This document shows positions 19,018-27,590 of a stretch of 64,000 bases of DNA, in pieces (the stretch's first letter is position 1; every line of letters begins with the position of its first letter). A model generated the notes under the pieces. The model did no database searches, was not told the origin of the DNA, and saw only the letters and a program-made list of their open reading frames with translations. The stretch covers positions 1,240,001 through 1,304,000 of the forward strand of contig NZ_JAAOYM010000001.1 in assembly GCF_011761185.1 (NCBI RefSeq). Reading direction: 5' to 3'. This stretch comes from Saccharomonospora amisosensis (lineage in GTDB: Bacteria > Actinomycetota > Actinomycetes > Mycobacteriales > Pseudonocardiaceae). The position numbers and the translations under genes are program-made.

Positions 19018-19995
19018 GTGTTGAGTCGTGTTCCCGCCCTCGCGGCCCTGCTCGCGGCGGCGCTGGCCGGCCTGCTGGGCGGCTGCGCGGGTGAGGATCT
19101 GTCGAGGTCGAACTTCGAGCGCACCACGGTGCCCGCTGAGCCTGGCAGCGGGGAAGGCGACGTGCCGACCGGTCCGATCACCGACCCTGCGGTGTCCGCG
19201 TCGGCGCTGCGGATGGTGAATCCGTGCGCCTTGCTGTCGGCGGAGCCGGTTGCCGACTTCGAGCGCGTTGTGGAGCCGACCGAACTGGAGTGGGGTGCTT
19301 GCCGGACCGAGGTGCGTGATGCGGGAGGCAAGACCCTGGTGCTGTCGCTGCAACTCGGCGAGTCGCTGGTCGTGGCGGAACAGGCCACCGCTGCCGTGGA
19401 GGGGTTGCCCCTCGTGGAGAACAGGACCGACGACGAGACGTGTTTCGTGACGGCGGTGACCTCACGCGGGCCAAGCATGGGGGTCGGCCTGCAGGTGCAG
19501 TACGCCGGCGGTGAACCCTGTGGCCAGGGCATCGCGGTGCTCGGCGCGGTGGTTCGGTCCCTTCGCGCGGACCCACCAACCTACTCGGCGGAGCCGGGAT
19601 CGCTGCTGCCGGTGGAGCCCTGCGAGAGCGTGCCCACCGCAACGGTGACCGATGTGCTGGGCGAGGAGGCGACACGGCAGGCGGCTGGACTGCACGCGTG
19701 CCAGTTCCAGTCCGGGAGCTCCACGGTTCACGTGCGCTTCCGCACCGGTTACCCGCCTGACCCAGCGGACGGCACGAAGATCGACATCGGCGGCGTCACC
19801 GCGGTGAGAGAACCCGGCGCCACCGACACCGCGGAGTGCGACGTGTCCTGGCGGCATCGGGCCGTGGCCGAAGGAAGCGACGAGATCGTGTCGGTTTCCT
19901 ACTACGGCTACGGCGAGGACACCACCAAGGACGACGCCTGCGTAGCGGCGACCGAGTTCGCCAAGTCGGTGGTCGCGGCCCTGCCGTCGCGATGA
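19018..19995 (+). CDS. Two-module DUF3558-like lipoprotein
   Basis: Secreted lipoprotein of unknown function. The signal peptide ends in a lipobox at Cys23 (LLGGC). The 325-residue chain has two similar modules, each starting with a Pro-Cys (MVNPCALLSAEPV near residue 65 and PVEPCESVPTATV near 200) and containing a second Cys about 30 residues later (GACRTEV, HACQFQS). This recalls DUF3558 lipoproteins of actinobacteria. It is paralogous in layout to the protein at 22385. The GTG start lacks a strong ribosome-binding site. Confidence 0.78.
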   Translation: MLSRVPALAALLAAALAGLLGGCAGEDLSRSNFERTTVPAEPGSGEGDVPTGPITDPAVSASALRMVNPCALLSAEPVADFERVVEPTELEWGACRTEVRDAGGKTLVLSLQLGESLVVAEQATAAVEGLPLVENRTDDETCFVTAVTSRGPSMGVGLQVQYAGGEPCGQGIAVLGAVVRSLRADPPTYSAEPGSLLPVEPCESVPTATVTDVLGEEATRQAAGLHACQFQSGSSTVHVRFRTGYPPDPADGTKIDIGGVTAVREPGATDTAECDVSWRHRAVAEGSDEIVSVSYYGYGEDTTKDDACVAATEFAKSVVAALPSR

Positions 19996-20022
19996 CGCGC
20001 GATGTCGGCGAAGCATCGCGCG
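19996..20022 (+). terminator. Hairpin after the first DUF3558-like lipoprotein gene
   Basis: A 9-bp perfect stem (CGCGCGATG at 19996-20004 and its complement at 20014-20022) with a 9-base loop begins directly after the stop codon. It separates the lipoprotein gene from the dha operon. Confidence 0.6.
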
Positions 20023-20080
20023 AGAGAGCGCCTCAGGCGCTAGGTTGGAGACGAACCCCACATCGTGGCCGGAGGTGCTC

Positions 20081-21079
20081 GTGAAGAAGATCATCAACGA
20101 TCCAGCGGCGGTGGTTACCGAATCGTTGAGGGGCCTGGCCGCCGCTCATTCCGACCTGCTGAGAGTGGAATACGACCCGGCCTTCGTCGTGCGCGCCGAC
20201 GCGCCCGCACCCGGCGTCGCGGTGATCTCGGGGGGTGGCTCCGGACACGAGCCGCTGCACGGCGGCTTCGTGGGCCACGGAATGCTGCACGCCGCCGTGC
20301 CCGGTGCCGTGTTCACCTCTCCGACCCCTGACGGGGTGCAGGCCGCGATCTCGGCGTCGACGGGAAGCAAGGGCGCGCTGCTGATCGTTAAGAACTACAC
20401 CGGCGACGTGCTGAACTTCGAAACCGCTGCCGAACTCGCGGCAGCGGAAGGGCTCGACGTGCGCAGTGTCGTGATCGACGATGACGTCGCCGTGGCCGAC
20501 TCCACGTTCACGGCGGGAAGGCGCGGCGTCGGCGGCACCGTGTTGCTGGAGAAGATCGCGGGTGCCGCCTCCGAACGCGGCGACTCGCTCGACGACGTGG
20601 AGGCCGTGGCGCGAAAGGTGATCGGGCAGGTGCGTTCGATCGGTGTCGCGCTGTCGGCACCCACCGTGCCACACGTAGGCGAGCCGAGCTTCGACCTCGG
20701 CCCCGACGAGATCGAGTTCGGTATCGGTATCCACGGTGAGCCAGGACGCGAGCGCATCCCGGCCGAGCCTGCCGACGCGCTGGTGGAGCGCATGCTGTCC
20801 GCCGTCGTCGACGACCTGCCCTTCGCCAGCGGTGACGAGGTGCTGCTTTTCACCAATTCGATGGGCGGTACGCCGCTGTTGGAGCTGTACCTCGCCCATG
20901 GCATCGCGGAACGACTGCTCGCCGATCGCGGTATCCGGGTCACCCGCAGGCTGGTCGGCCCCTACATCACGAGCCTGGAGATGCAGGGCATCAGCCTGAC
21001 CCTGTTACGGCTGGACGAGGAACTGGCCTCGCTGTGGGACGCTCCGGTCAGCACACCGGCGCTGCGCTGGGGAAAGTGA
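20081..21079 (+). CDS. dhaK: Dihydroxyacetone kinase subunit DhaK
   Basis: Binds dihydroxyacetone covalently for phosphorylation. The 332 residues start MKKIINDPAAVV, the family start, at GTG 20081 with GGAGGTG just upstream; the longer TTG form is rejected. SGGGSGHEPLH forms the substrate loop, and the hemiaminal-forming His lies in FGIGIHGEPGRE. It is followed by dhaL with an ATGA overlap. With DhaL and DhaM it forms a phosphotransferase-dependent kinase feeding dihydroxyacetone phosphate into glycolysis. Confidence 0.96.
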   Translation: MKKIINDPAAVVTESLRGLAAAHSDLLRVEYDPAFVVRADAPAPGVAVISGGGSGHEPLHGGFVGHGMLHAAVPGAVFTSPTPDGVQAAISASTGSKGALLIVKNYTGDVLNFETAAELAAAEGLDVRSVVIDDDVAVADSTFTAGRRGVGGTVLLEKIAGAASERGDSLDDVEAVARKVIGQVRSIGVALSAPTVPHVGEPSFDLGPDEIEFGIGIHGEPGRERIPAEPADALVERMLSAVVDDLPFASGDEVLLFTNSMGGTPLLELYLAHGIAERLLADRGIRVTRRLVGPYITSLEMQGISLTLLRLDEELASLWDAPVSTPALRWGK

Positions 21080-21702
21080 TGAGCTGTGAAGCGTCCGACG
21101 TCGCCGAGGCCATCCGCGCGGCCGCCGACGTCATCGCACGGCATCGCGTTGAACTGACCGATTTGGACCGTCCGATCGGGGACGCCGACCACGGCGAGAA
21201 CATGAACAGGGGGTTCACCGCCGTACTCGCCACACTGGACACGACGGCTCCGACGACACCGGCCGGATTGTTGAAGGTGGTGGCGACCACGCTCATCTCC
21301 AAGGTCGGTGGCGCCGCCGGACCGCTGTACGGAACGGCGTTCCTGCGCGCGGCCACCTCGCTGGGGCAAGAGTCGCGGTTGGATTCCGAAGGGTTGGTGA
21401 CCGCGTTGCGGGCCGGGCTCGAAGGGGTGGTGGCACGAGGTAGGGCGGAGGTCGGTGACGCCACCATGGTCGACGCGCTCAGTCCCGCCGTCGAGGCCGC
21501 GGAGGCGGCCAAGGGCGAGGGGATCGCGGCCCAGCTCGCCGCGGCTGCCGACGCCGCCGACGAGGGAGCGCAATCCACCGTGCCACTCGTGGCCCGCAAG
21601 GGCAGGGCCTCCTACCTCGGCGAGCGCAGTATCGGGCATCTCGATCCCGGTGCCCGCTCCACCGCACTGTTGCTGCGTGCGTTCGCGGACGCGGCTCGAT
21701 GA
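21079..21702 (+). CDS. dhaL: Dihydroxyacetone kinase subunit DhaL
   Basis: ADP-carrying subunit that passes phosphate from DhaM to dihydroxyacetone on DhaK. ATG 21079 overlaps the dhaK stop and gives 207 residues; a start inside dhaK is unlikely. The Mg-ADP-binding aspartates lie in PIGDADHGENMNRGF, and GGAAGPLYGTAF is the second family motif. The all-helical barrel fold is evident from the Ala-rich helices. The gene overlaps dhaM by 4 bases. Confidence 0.95.
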   Translation: MSCEASDVAEAIRAAADVIARHRVELTDLDRPIGDADHGENMNRGFTAVLATLDTTAPTTPAGLLKVVATTLISKVGGAAGPLYGTAFLRAATSLGQESRLDSEGLVTALRAGLEGVVARGRAEVGDATMVDALSPAVEAAEAAKGEGIAAQLAAAADAADEGAQSTVPLVARKGRASYLGERSIGHLDPGARSTALLLRAFADAAR

Positions 21703-22385
21703 GGGTCGGGCTGGTCGCGGTTTCGCACAGTGCGAAGCTTTCTGAGGGCGTTGTGGAACTGGCCGTGCAGATGGCGCCCGATGTCAGGGTGCTCGCCGCT
21801 GGCGGGCTCAGTGAGGGTGGCATCGGCACCGACTACGAGGTGGTGCTGCAGGCCGTGAACAGCGCGGACGCAGGCGCCGGGGTGGTGTTGCTCTACGACC
21901 TCGGCAGCGCGCAGCTCACCGCCGAGTTGGTGGTGGAGTCGCTGCCCGATCCCTCCTCCGCCGTAGTGGTGGACGCGCCGCTGGTTGAGGGTGCAGTCGC
22001 CGCCGCAGTCGCCGCGCAGGGCGGTGCGGACCGCGAAGGGGTGGCGAGGGCGGCCATGGAGGCGGCGGGTGCGGGCACTGCCGCCGAACGGGCCGAGCGT
22101 GAGCAGGCGGCGGGTGAAGCGGTACGCGCCGAGTTGACGCTGACCAACGAGATCGGCCTGCACGCCCGGCCCGCGGCGCTGCTGGTGCGGGCGATCGCGG
22201 GAATGGACGCGGTCGTGCGGGTTCATCTCGGTGACGACGAGGCCGACGGGCACAGCGTGCTCGCACTCATGTCGCTGGGTGCCCGCAAGGGCGACCGCAT
22301 CGAGGTGGAGGCGAGCGGGCCGCAGGCGGCCGAAGCCGTCGGCCGTGTCCGTGCGCTCGTCGAGCGGGACTTCGCGGAGTCCTGA
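21699..22385 (+). CDS. dhaM: PTS-dependent dihydroxyacetone kinase phosphotransferase subunit DhaM (EIIA-HPr fusion)
   Basis: Relays phosphate from the PTS to DhaL. Residues 1-125 are an EIIA-mannose-like domain with the phospho-His in VAVSHSAKLSEG (about residue 10). An Ala-rich linker follows, then an HPr domain with the second phospho-His in NEIGLHARPAALLVRA. The total is 228 residues. There is no EI-like domain, unlike some three-domain DhaM proteins, so a separate enzyme I is needed and is not in this window. The stop overlaps the ATG of the next lipoprotein gene by one base. Confidence 0.92.
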   Translation: MRVGLVAVSHSAKLSEGVVELAVQMAPDVRVLAAGGLSEGGIGTDYEVVLQAVNSADAGAGVVLLYDLGSAQLTAELVVESLPDPSSAVVVDAPLVEGAVAAAVAAQGGADREGVARAAMEAAGAGTAAERAEREQAAGEAVRAELTLTNEIGLHARPAALLVRAIAGMDAVVRVHLGDDEADGHSVLALMSLGARKGDRIEVEASGPQAAEAVGRVRALVERDFAES

Positions 22386-23365
22386 TGAGAATCCGCTGGG
22401 GGACATTGCTCGCGCTGCCCCTGCTGCTGGCCGTGCTCGCCGCATGCGACCACCCGGTCGTCGGCGAGGCGGTCGGTGTGCGGGAGGCCGGTCAGCCACT
22501 CAACTCGTCGGCATTGGGCGATCTGCGAACGCTTGACCCGTGCGGGCTGCCCGCACCCGGCACTTTCGCCGCCTATGGCGCGGCACACCAACTGGCGCGT
22601 GAGTCGTTCGACGAGTGCAGGTTCGCCGTCACCGTGGGCAGCGAGAACGTTGTGGTCTACCTCGGCATGCTGCGACCGGCCGCAGCCCTGCCGGAGGGCG
22701 GGCGGACGGTCGCGGCGCTACCCGGCCGCACACGCGTGGTGCGGACGTCAGCCGATGGCGACCTGCCGTGCGAATCGCACCTACTGCTCGAAGACAACAT
22801 CGCGGTCTCGGTCGTCGCGGACGCGCAGCTCAGCGAGTCCGAACTGGACTTTGGGACGGTATGCGGCATCGCGCGCGCGGGTGCGGAGGGAATTCACCAA
22901 ACCATGAGCTCGGGGCAGGTTCGCCACTGGAACCCACCGGCGAACTCGTTCGCGCGGTTGTCGGCGTGTGCGCTGCTCGCGGCCCCAGACGTCGCGGCGA
23001 GGGTGGAGGCATCAACGGCCGATGTCACTCTCTATCCGGCTGAACACCAGTGCACCTGGGGAGTAGCGGGCGGGGAACACTCCAACGCCCAGTTGGATCT
23101 GGTGGTGGGCAAGCCGCTCGACCCCTCGGCAGGCAGCGTCGAGAACATCGGCGGCAGGCGAACGCTGGTCGAGCTGACCGAGACCCAGACCGTGCGGGTG
23201 TGCACCCTGTTCACCGAGCACGCGCCGTTCGCCGATGCGGTGGAGGACGAGCGAGAACTCGCGGTGGTGCGCGTGCTGCATCCCGCCGACACGGGTAAGG
23301 ACCCGTGTAGTACCGGACGCGAGCTCGCGGGGGCAGCGTGGCCGAAGCTCCCGGCGGCCCCGTGA
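22385..23365 (+). CDS. DUF3558-like lipoprotein coupled to the dha operon
   Basis: Secreted lipoprotein with a lipobox at Cys21 (VLAAC), 326 residues. Like the protein at 19018 it shows two modules with spaced cysteines (LDPCGLPAP with DECRFAV, then SACALLAAP with HQCTWGV). Its ATG shares a base with the dhaM stop, so it should be translated with the kinase. Function is unknown. Its linkage suggests sensing or binding connected with dihydroxyacetone or glycerol use, which is inference. Confidence 0.78.
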   Translation: MRIRWGTLLALPLLLAVLAACDHPVVGEAVGVREAGQPLNSSALGDLRTLDPCGLPAPGTFAAYGAAHQLARESFDECRFAVTVGSENVVVYLGMLRPAAALPEGGRTVAALPGRTRVVRTSADGDLPCESHLLLEDNIAVSVVADAQLSESELDFGTVCGIARAGAEGIHQTMSSGQVRHWNPPANSFARLSACALLAAPDVAARVEASTADVTLYPAEHQCTWGVAGGEHSNAQLDLVVGKPLDPSAGSVENIGGRRTLVELTETQTVRVCTLFTEHAPFADAVEDERELAVVRVLHPADTGKDPCSTGRELAGAAWPKLPAAP

Positions 23366-23465
23366 GGGCCCACTGATTCGATTCGGTTGCCCGACGGCGC
23401 TGCCAGATACCTCCGTTCGTGCGACTATCGAACTGATTACTCCTGAGTAACCAGCGGAGGTTGGC

Positions 23466-25244
23466 GTGGCACGTGAGTTCTCGGTCGTAGGCGTCGTCGG
23501 TCTCGGCACGATGGGGTCCGGCATCGCCGAAGTGCTCGCACGCAGCGGCGTCACGGTCGTGGCCGTCGAGGTGGACGACCACGCGGCCGCGCGAGGGCGT
23601 GGGCACATCGAGCACTCCACAGCCAGGGCCGCCGCCAAGGGCAAGCTCGACGAAGCCGCCCGCACCGAACTGCTGGCCCGCATCCGTTACACCACCACGA
23701 TGGCCGACCTGGCCGACGCCGACCTGGTGATCGAGGCGGTGCCGGAGAACCTGGAGCTCAAGGCCGAGATCTTCCGCAGGCTGGATGAGATCACCCGGCC
23801 GGAGACCGTGCTGGCGTCCAACACCTCGTCGCTGTCGGTCACCGAGATCGGCGTGCACACCCGGCGCCCCGGCAAGGTCGTCGGGATGCACTTCTTCAAC
23901 CCGGCCCCAGTGCTCAAACTGATCGAAGTGGTGCGCACGGTGGTCACCGAACCCGACGTCGTCACCGACGTCGTGGAGTTCGGGAAGGCGCTCGGCAAGA
24001 CCCCGGTGGTGATCGGCGACCGGGCCGGGTTCATCGCCAACGCCCTGCTGTTCGGCTACCTCAACCACGCGGTTCGGATGTACGAGCAGCGTTACGCCAC
24101 CAGAGAGGACCTTGACGCCGCCATGCGGCTCGGTTGCGGCTACCCGATGGGCCCACTCGCGCTACTCGACCTGATCGGGCTCGACACCGCGTACGAGATC
24201 CTCGACACGATGTATCGCCAGTCCAGGGACAAACTGCACGCGCCTGCCCCGCTGCTGAAACAAATGATTACCGCCGGGCTGCTCGGCAGGAAGAGTGGGC
24301 GCGGTTTCTACAGCTACGACGCTCCCGACTCACCCACCGTGGTCGCAGACGCCGAAACCCCGCTCCGGTCCGCAACGGACAGCGGCGAGGCACGTGAGGT
24401 GTCGAAGGTCGGCGTCGTGGGCACCGGCACCATGGCGACCGGAATCGTGGAGGTCTTCGCCAAGCGCGGCTACGACGTGGTGCTGCGCGCCCGCACCGGC
24501 GAGAAGGGCGAGGCCGCGCTGGCGCGCGTGCGCGGCTCACTCGACCGGTCGGTGGCCAAGGGCAGGATGACAGGCGCCGACGCCGAGGCAGCGCTGGCGC
24601 GAATCCGCGCGGTCGTCGACTTCGCCGATCTGGCCGACGCCGACCTGATCGTGGAGGCCGTCGCGGAGGAACTGCCGGTGAAACAGGCCGTGTTCGCCGC
24701 GCTGGACAAGGTCGCCAAACCTGGCGCGGTGCTGGCCACGACGACCTCCTCGTTGCCGGTCATCGAGTGCGCGGCGGCCACCTCACGCCAGGGCGATGTC
24801 GTCGGGATGCACTTCTTCAATCCCGCACCGGTGATGCGCCTGGTGGAGGTGGTGAGCACGATCGCGACCGCGCCCGATGTCGCCGCGACCGCGCACGCCG
24901 TCTGCGAGGCGATCGGCAAGCACCCGGTGCACTGCGGTGACCGGGCGGGGTTCATCGTCAACGCGTTGCTGTTCCCCTACCTCGGCGACGCCGTGAAAAT
25001 GCTCGAGGCCCACTACGCCGACGCCGACGACATCGACACCGCCATGAAGGTCGGCTGCGGGCTGCCGATGGGACCGTTCGAACTGCTGGACGTGGTGGGG
25101 CTCGACGTGTCACTTGCCATCCAGCGGACGCTGTTCAACGAGTTCCGCGAGGCGGGGTTCGCACCGGCACCGCTGCTGGAACACCTTGTGACGGCCGGCC
25201 GCCTCGGCAGGAAGACCGGAAAGGGCTTTCGCGACTACACCTGA
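23466..25244 (+). CDS. Tandemly duplicated 3-hydroxyacyl-CoA dehydrogenase
   Basis: Two 3-hydroxybutyryl-CoA dehydrogenase units of about 285 residues lie in one 592-residue chain. Unit 1 has the dinucleotide loop GLGTMGSGIA, ASNTSSLSVTEI, GMHFFNPAPVLKLIEVV and a C-terminal dimer domain. Unit 2 repeats each element (GTGTMATGIV, ATTTSSLPVIEC, GMHFFNPAPVMRLVEVV). The acidic residue expected after strand 2 is Glu in unit 1 (VVAVEVDD) but is missing in unit 2 (VVLRARTGEK), which hints at different cofactor use. The gene is monocistronic and convergent with the FmdB-like gene. Confidence 0.93.
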   Translation: MAREFSVVGVVGLGTMGSGIAEVLARSGVTVVAVEVDDHAAARGRGHIEHSTARAAAKGKLDEAARTELLARIRYTTTMADLADADLVIEAVPENLELKAEIFRRLDEITRPETVLASNTSSLSVTEIGVHTRRPGKVVGMHFFNPAPVLKLIEVVRTVVTEPDVVTDVVEFGKALGKTPVVIGDRAGFIANALLFGYLNHAVRMYEQRYATREDLDAAMRLGCGYPMGPLALLDLIGLDTAYEILDTMYRQSRDKLHAPAPLLKQMITAGLLGRKSGRGFYSYDAPDSPTVVADAETPLRSATDSGEAREVSKVGVVGTGTMATGIVEVFAKRGYDVVLRARTGEKGEAALARVRGSLDRSVAKGRMTGADAEAALARIRAVVDFADLADADLIVEAVAEELPVKQAVFAALDKVAKPGAVLATTTSSLPVIECAAATSRQGDVVGMHFFNPAPVMRLVEVVSTIATAPDVAATAHAVCEAIGKHPVHCGDRAGFIVNALLFPYLGDAVKMLEAHYADADDIDTAMKVGCGLPMGPFELLDVVGLDVSLAIQRTLFNEFREAGFAPAPLLEHLVTAGRLGRKTGKGFRDYT

Positions 25245-25255
25245 GCCCGCGCAGG

Positions 25256-25459
25256 TCAGCCGCAGCCGCACGCGCCCCCACAGCACCCACCTGAGGGCGC
25301 CTGCGCGCTCGCCGAACCGGTGAGCGCCACGGTGGTGAGCAGCTTGACGGTGTTCTCGTGCCCTTCCGGGCACTTCGCGGGGGCGCCCGACTCGCTCATC
25401 GGCCTGTTGAGTTCGAAGGACTCGGCGCACTCCCGGCAGCGGTAGGCGTAGGTCGGCAT
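25256..25459 (-). CDS. FmdB-family zinc-ribbon protein
   Basis: Small 67-residue protein starting MPTYAYRCRECAESFEL, the FmdB/CxxC_CxxC_SSSS family pattern, with a second metal-binding pair at KCPEGH. A Gly-Cys-rich tail (GGCCGGACGCG) may bind metal. The family was named for a putative regulator of formamidase, but its role is generally unknown. It is convergent with the duplicated dehydrogenase (11-base gap) and divergent from the phosphodiesterase gene. Confidence 0.88.
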   Translation of the reverse strand: MPTYAYRCRECAESFELNRPMSESGAPAKCPEGHENTVKLLTTVALTGSASAQAPSGGCCGGACGCG

Positions 25460-25515
25460 GCGGCCATTATCCCCTCACACCGCGAACCGGGTGAAGCAAT
25501 GAGAGGCTTGGCCGC

Positions 25516-26649
25516 GTGGAGCTACCGCCGATCGACCGCGCTACGCCACATCTGGCCGAGGTGGTGCCCTCGCTGCTGGCGAGCCTCGGTATCGGCGACT
25601 TCGAGAACACGCTGGAACTGCCCGACGTCACCAGTGCCTGCGTGCTGCTGATCGACGGGCTCGGCCTCGAACTGCTCACCGAGCACGCCACTGACGCCCC
25701 CGTGCTCAGCGGCCTGCGCAAGCGGCCGCTGCGGGCGGGCTACCCGGCTACGACGGTCGCCGGGCTCGCGGCGATCGGCACGGGTACACAATCCGGACAG
25801 CACGGGATGGTCGGCTACACCTTCGAACTGCCAGAGGTCGGGGTGCTGAACTCGCTGCGGTGGCGGCTGCATCCGCGGGGACCGGACCTCAGCGACACCC
25901 TCCCGGTGCAGCGGGTGCAGCCGCTGCCCACGACGTTCGCCCGTGCCTGCGCTGCCGGACTGGACGTCAGCGTGGTGTCCTCCGGCCAGTTCGAGGGCAC
26001 ACCGCTGACCCGAGCCGTGCTCAACGGTGGGGACTTCGTCGGGGTGCACGCGCTCGGCGACCTGGCAGCGGCGACGCTCACCGCGCTGGGCAGGCCGGGA
26101 GCGTTCTGCTACGGCTACCACAGCGAGATCGACCTGCTGGGACACCTGCACGGTCCCGGTTCGCTGCCGTGGCGCATGCAGTTGCGCCAGGTTGACCGGC
26201 TGGTGGAGTCCATCGTGGAGGACCTGCCTGCTGGTGCGCTGCTGGCCGTGGTCGCCGATCACGGCATGGTGCGGCTCGACGACACGGTGGTGGACGCCGA
26301 CACCGAACCCGCGCTACGAGCAGGCGTGCGGGCACTGGCCGGTGAGGTCAGGGCGAGGCATGTGTACACCCAGGAGGGCGCGACAGCCGACGTTCTCGCC
26401 GCGTGGCGGGAGACGCTTGGTTCGCGAGCCTGGGTGGTGCGGCGGGAACAGGCCGTCGAGGAAGGCTGGTTCGGCGACACCGTGGCCGACCATGTGCTGC
26501 CCCGGATCGGCGACATCGTCGTGGCGGCACGTGGGCGGTCAGGGGTGGTGCGGCGAGGCGCCGAGCCGACGGAGTCCGCGCTGCTTGGCCAGCACGGCTC
26601 CTTCACGGCGGCCGAGCAGTTGGTGCCGCTCGTCCTCGCTCACAACTGA
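25516..26649 (+). CDS. Alkaline-phosphatase superfamily nucleotide pyrophosphatase/phosphodiesterase
   Basis: Probable cytosolic phosphodiesterase or pyrophosphatase of the PF01663 type, 377 residues, with no signal peptide. Two-metal ligands can be followed: Asp in LLIDGLGLELL, a Thr nucleophile in YPATTVAGLAAIGTG, the DxxxH of EIDLLGHLHG, DH in VVADHGMVRLDD and a late His in GQHGSFT. The GTG start at 25516 has GAGAGG about 13 bases upstream. The substrate is not known. A small zinc-finger-like gene follows. Confidence 0.85.
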   Translation: MELPPIDRATPHLAEVVPSLLASLGIGDFENTLELPDVTSACVLLIDGLGLELLTEHATDAPVLSGLRKRPLRAGYPATTVAGLAAIGTGTQSGQHGMVGYTFELPEVGVLNSLRWRLHPRGPDLSDTLPVQRVQPLPTTFARACAAGLDVSVVSSGQFEGTPLTRAVLNGGDFVGVHALGDLAAATLTALGRPGAFCYGYHSEIDLLGHLHGPGSLPWRMQLRQVDRLVESIVEDLPAGALLAVVADHGMVRLDDTVVDADTEPALRAGVRALAGEVRARHVYTQEGATADVLAAWRETLGSRAWVVRREQAVEEGWFGDTVADHVLPRIGDIVVAARGRSGVVRRGAEPTESALLGQHGSFTAAEQLVPLVLAHN

Positions 26650-26676
26650 GCGGGCCCGCCGCGTTACCGTGGGCGC

Positions 26677-26964
26677 ATGCCTCGACGCAACCGCGCTCGC
26701 CGCGACCGGCCGCTACAGGCGGAGTCGGTCGGCTGGGCGCAGCCGCAGTCCGGGCCCGATGGTGACTGGCTCGTGCGCACGGTGCCCGGGGCGCGGGCCA
26801 CCAAGTTCTACCGGTGCCCCGGCTGTGACCACGAGATCCGGCCCGGAATGCCGCATGTCGTGGTCTGGCCCGCGGGAGAGGCCGGTTCGGTGTCCGATCG
26901 CCGCCACTGGCACCGCGCGTGTTGGCAGGCCAGGGACCGCAGGAAACCCACCCGGCGCCACTGA
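26677..26964 (+). CDS. Small Cys/His zinc-binding protein, function unknown
   Basis: The 95 residues are basic at both ends. The core YRCPGCDHEI, then HWHRACWQARD forms a CxxC...HxxxC set that can bind one zinc ion. Short proteins of this layout are conserved in actinobacteria, sometimes annotated as ATP/GTP-binding without good reason. The gene lies 27 bases after the phosphodiesterase gene and before a repeat of the ACTCGCGGG family. Confidence 0.75.
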   Translation: MPRRNRARRDRPLQAESVGWAQPQSGPDGDWLVRTVPGARATKFYRCPGCDHEIRPGMPHVVVWPAGEAGSVSDRRHWHRACWQARDRRKPTRRH

Positions 26965-26972
26965 CCCCGTTC

Positions 26973-27026
26973 CCGCCCGCGAGTCCCCCGTTCCCGCCCG
27001 CGAGTGCTGCGTTCAGGGTCGCGAGT
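26973..27026 (-). repeat. ACTCGCGGG-family intergenic repeat (site 3)
   Basis: On the minus strand the motif appears as CGCAGCACTCGCGGGCGGGA, then ACGGGGGACTCGCGGGCGGG, with a degenerate third unit toward 27026. The 21-base period is kept, but the spacer has GGG where sites 1 and 2 have AGG. It fills the convergent gap between the zinc-finger gene and the acetyltransferase, and overlaps the last codons of the latter. Confidence 0.85.
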
Positions 27027-27531
27027 CGCCCGCTGCGGACGGTCCGTCCAGCCGGTAGAAAACGGCGGGCATGCCCTCGTAGTAGTCCTGGTGGTACTGG
27101 TGCAGTCCGAGCTTGTCAGCCACCCGCCTGGCAGGCACGTTGTCCACACCCGTGATCACGACCACGGCGCGTTCGGGTAGTTCCCGCCGTGTCCACTCCA
27201 GCACGGCACGTGCCATCTCCGTGGCGTAGCCCTTGCCCCACGCGGCGGGCAGGAAACGGTAGTACAGGTTCAGCACGCGCTCGCCGTGCAGGTCGCGCAT
27301 CTGCACCCCGCCGACGCCGATAACCGTTTCGGAAGCCAGTTCGACCACAGCGACGTAGCCGAACCCGTACACGGCCCAATGCTGCCGCCACACGGCGAAC
27401 CGCTCCCTGGCCTGCGCGGGAGTCGCGGGCGCTCGCTCGTAGGGGTGGGTTTCTTTGGCTGCCTGGATGTCGACGACGGCGGGCAGGTCCTCCTGGCGCA
27501 GTGGTCGCAGCAACAACCGCTGGGTGCGCAT
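27013..27531 (-). CDS. GNAT family N-acetyltransferase
   Basis: Acetyl-CoA-dependent acetyltransferase of the RimJ/RimL type; the substrate is unknown. The ATG at 27531 (MRTQRLLLRPLRQEDLPAVV) is the normal family start and gives 172 residues; GTG at 27552 would add seven. The acetyl-CoA-binding loop lies around LPAAWGKGYATEMARAVLEW, and the late motif ITGVDNVPARRVADKLGLHQ is typical. The C-terminal end runs into the intergenic repeat, so its last residues may be recent. Confidence 0.88.
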   Translation of the reverse strand: MRTQRLLLRPLRQEDLPAVVDIQAAKETHPYERAPATPAQARERFAVWRQHWAVYGFGYVAVVELASETVIGVGGVQMRDLHGERVLNLYYRFLPAAWGKGYATEMARAVLEWTRRELPERAVVVITGVDNVPARRVADKLGLHQYHQDYYEGMPAVFYRLDGPSAAGDSRP

Positions 27532-27590
27532 CGGCAACAGCCTTCGCCTCACACGCTGAACGTAACGCCTGCGTGCGTCAGAATCCCGTC

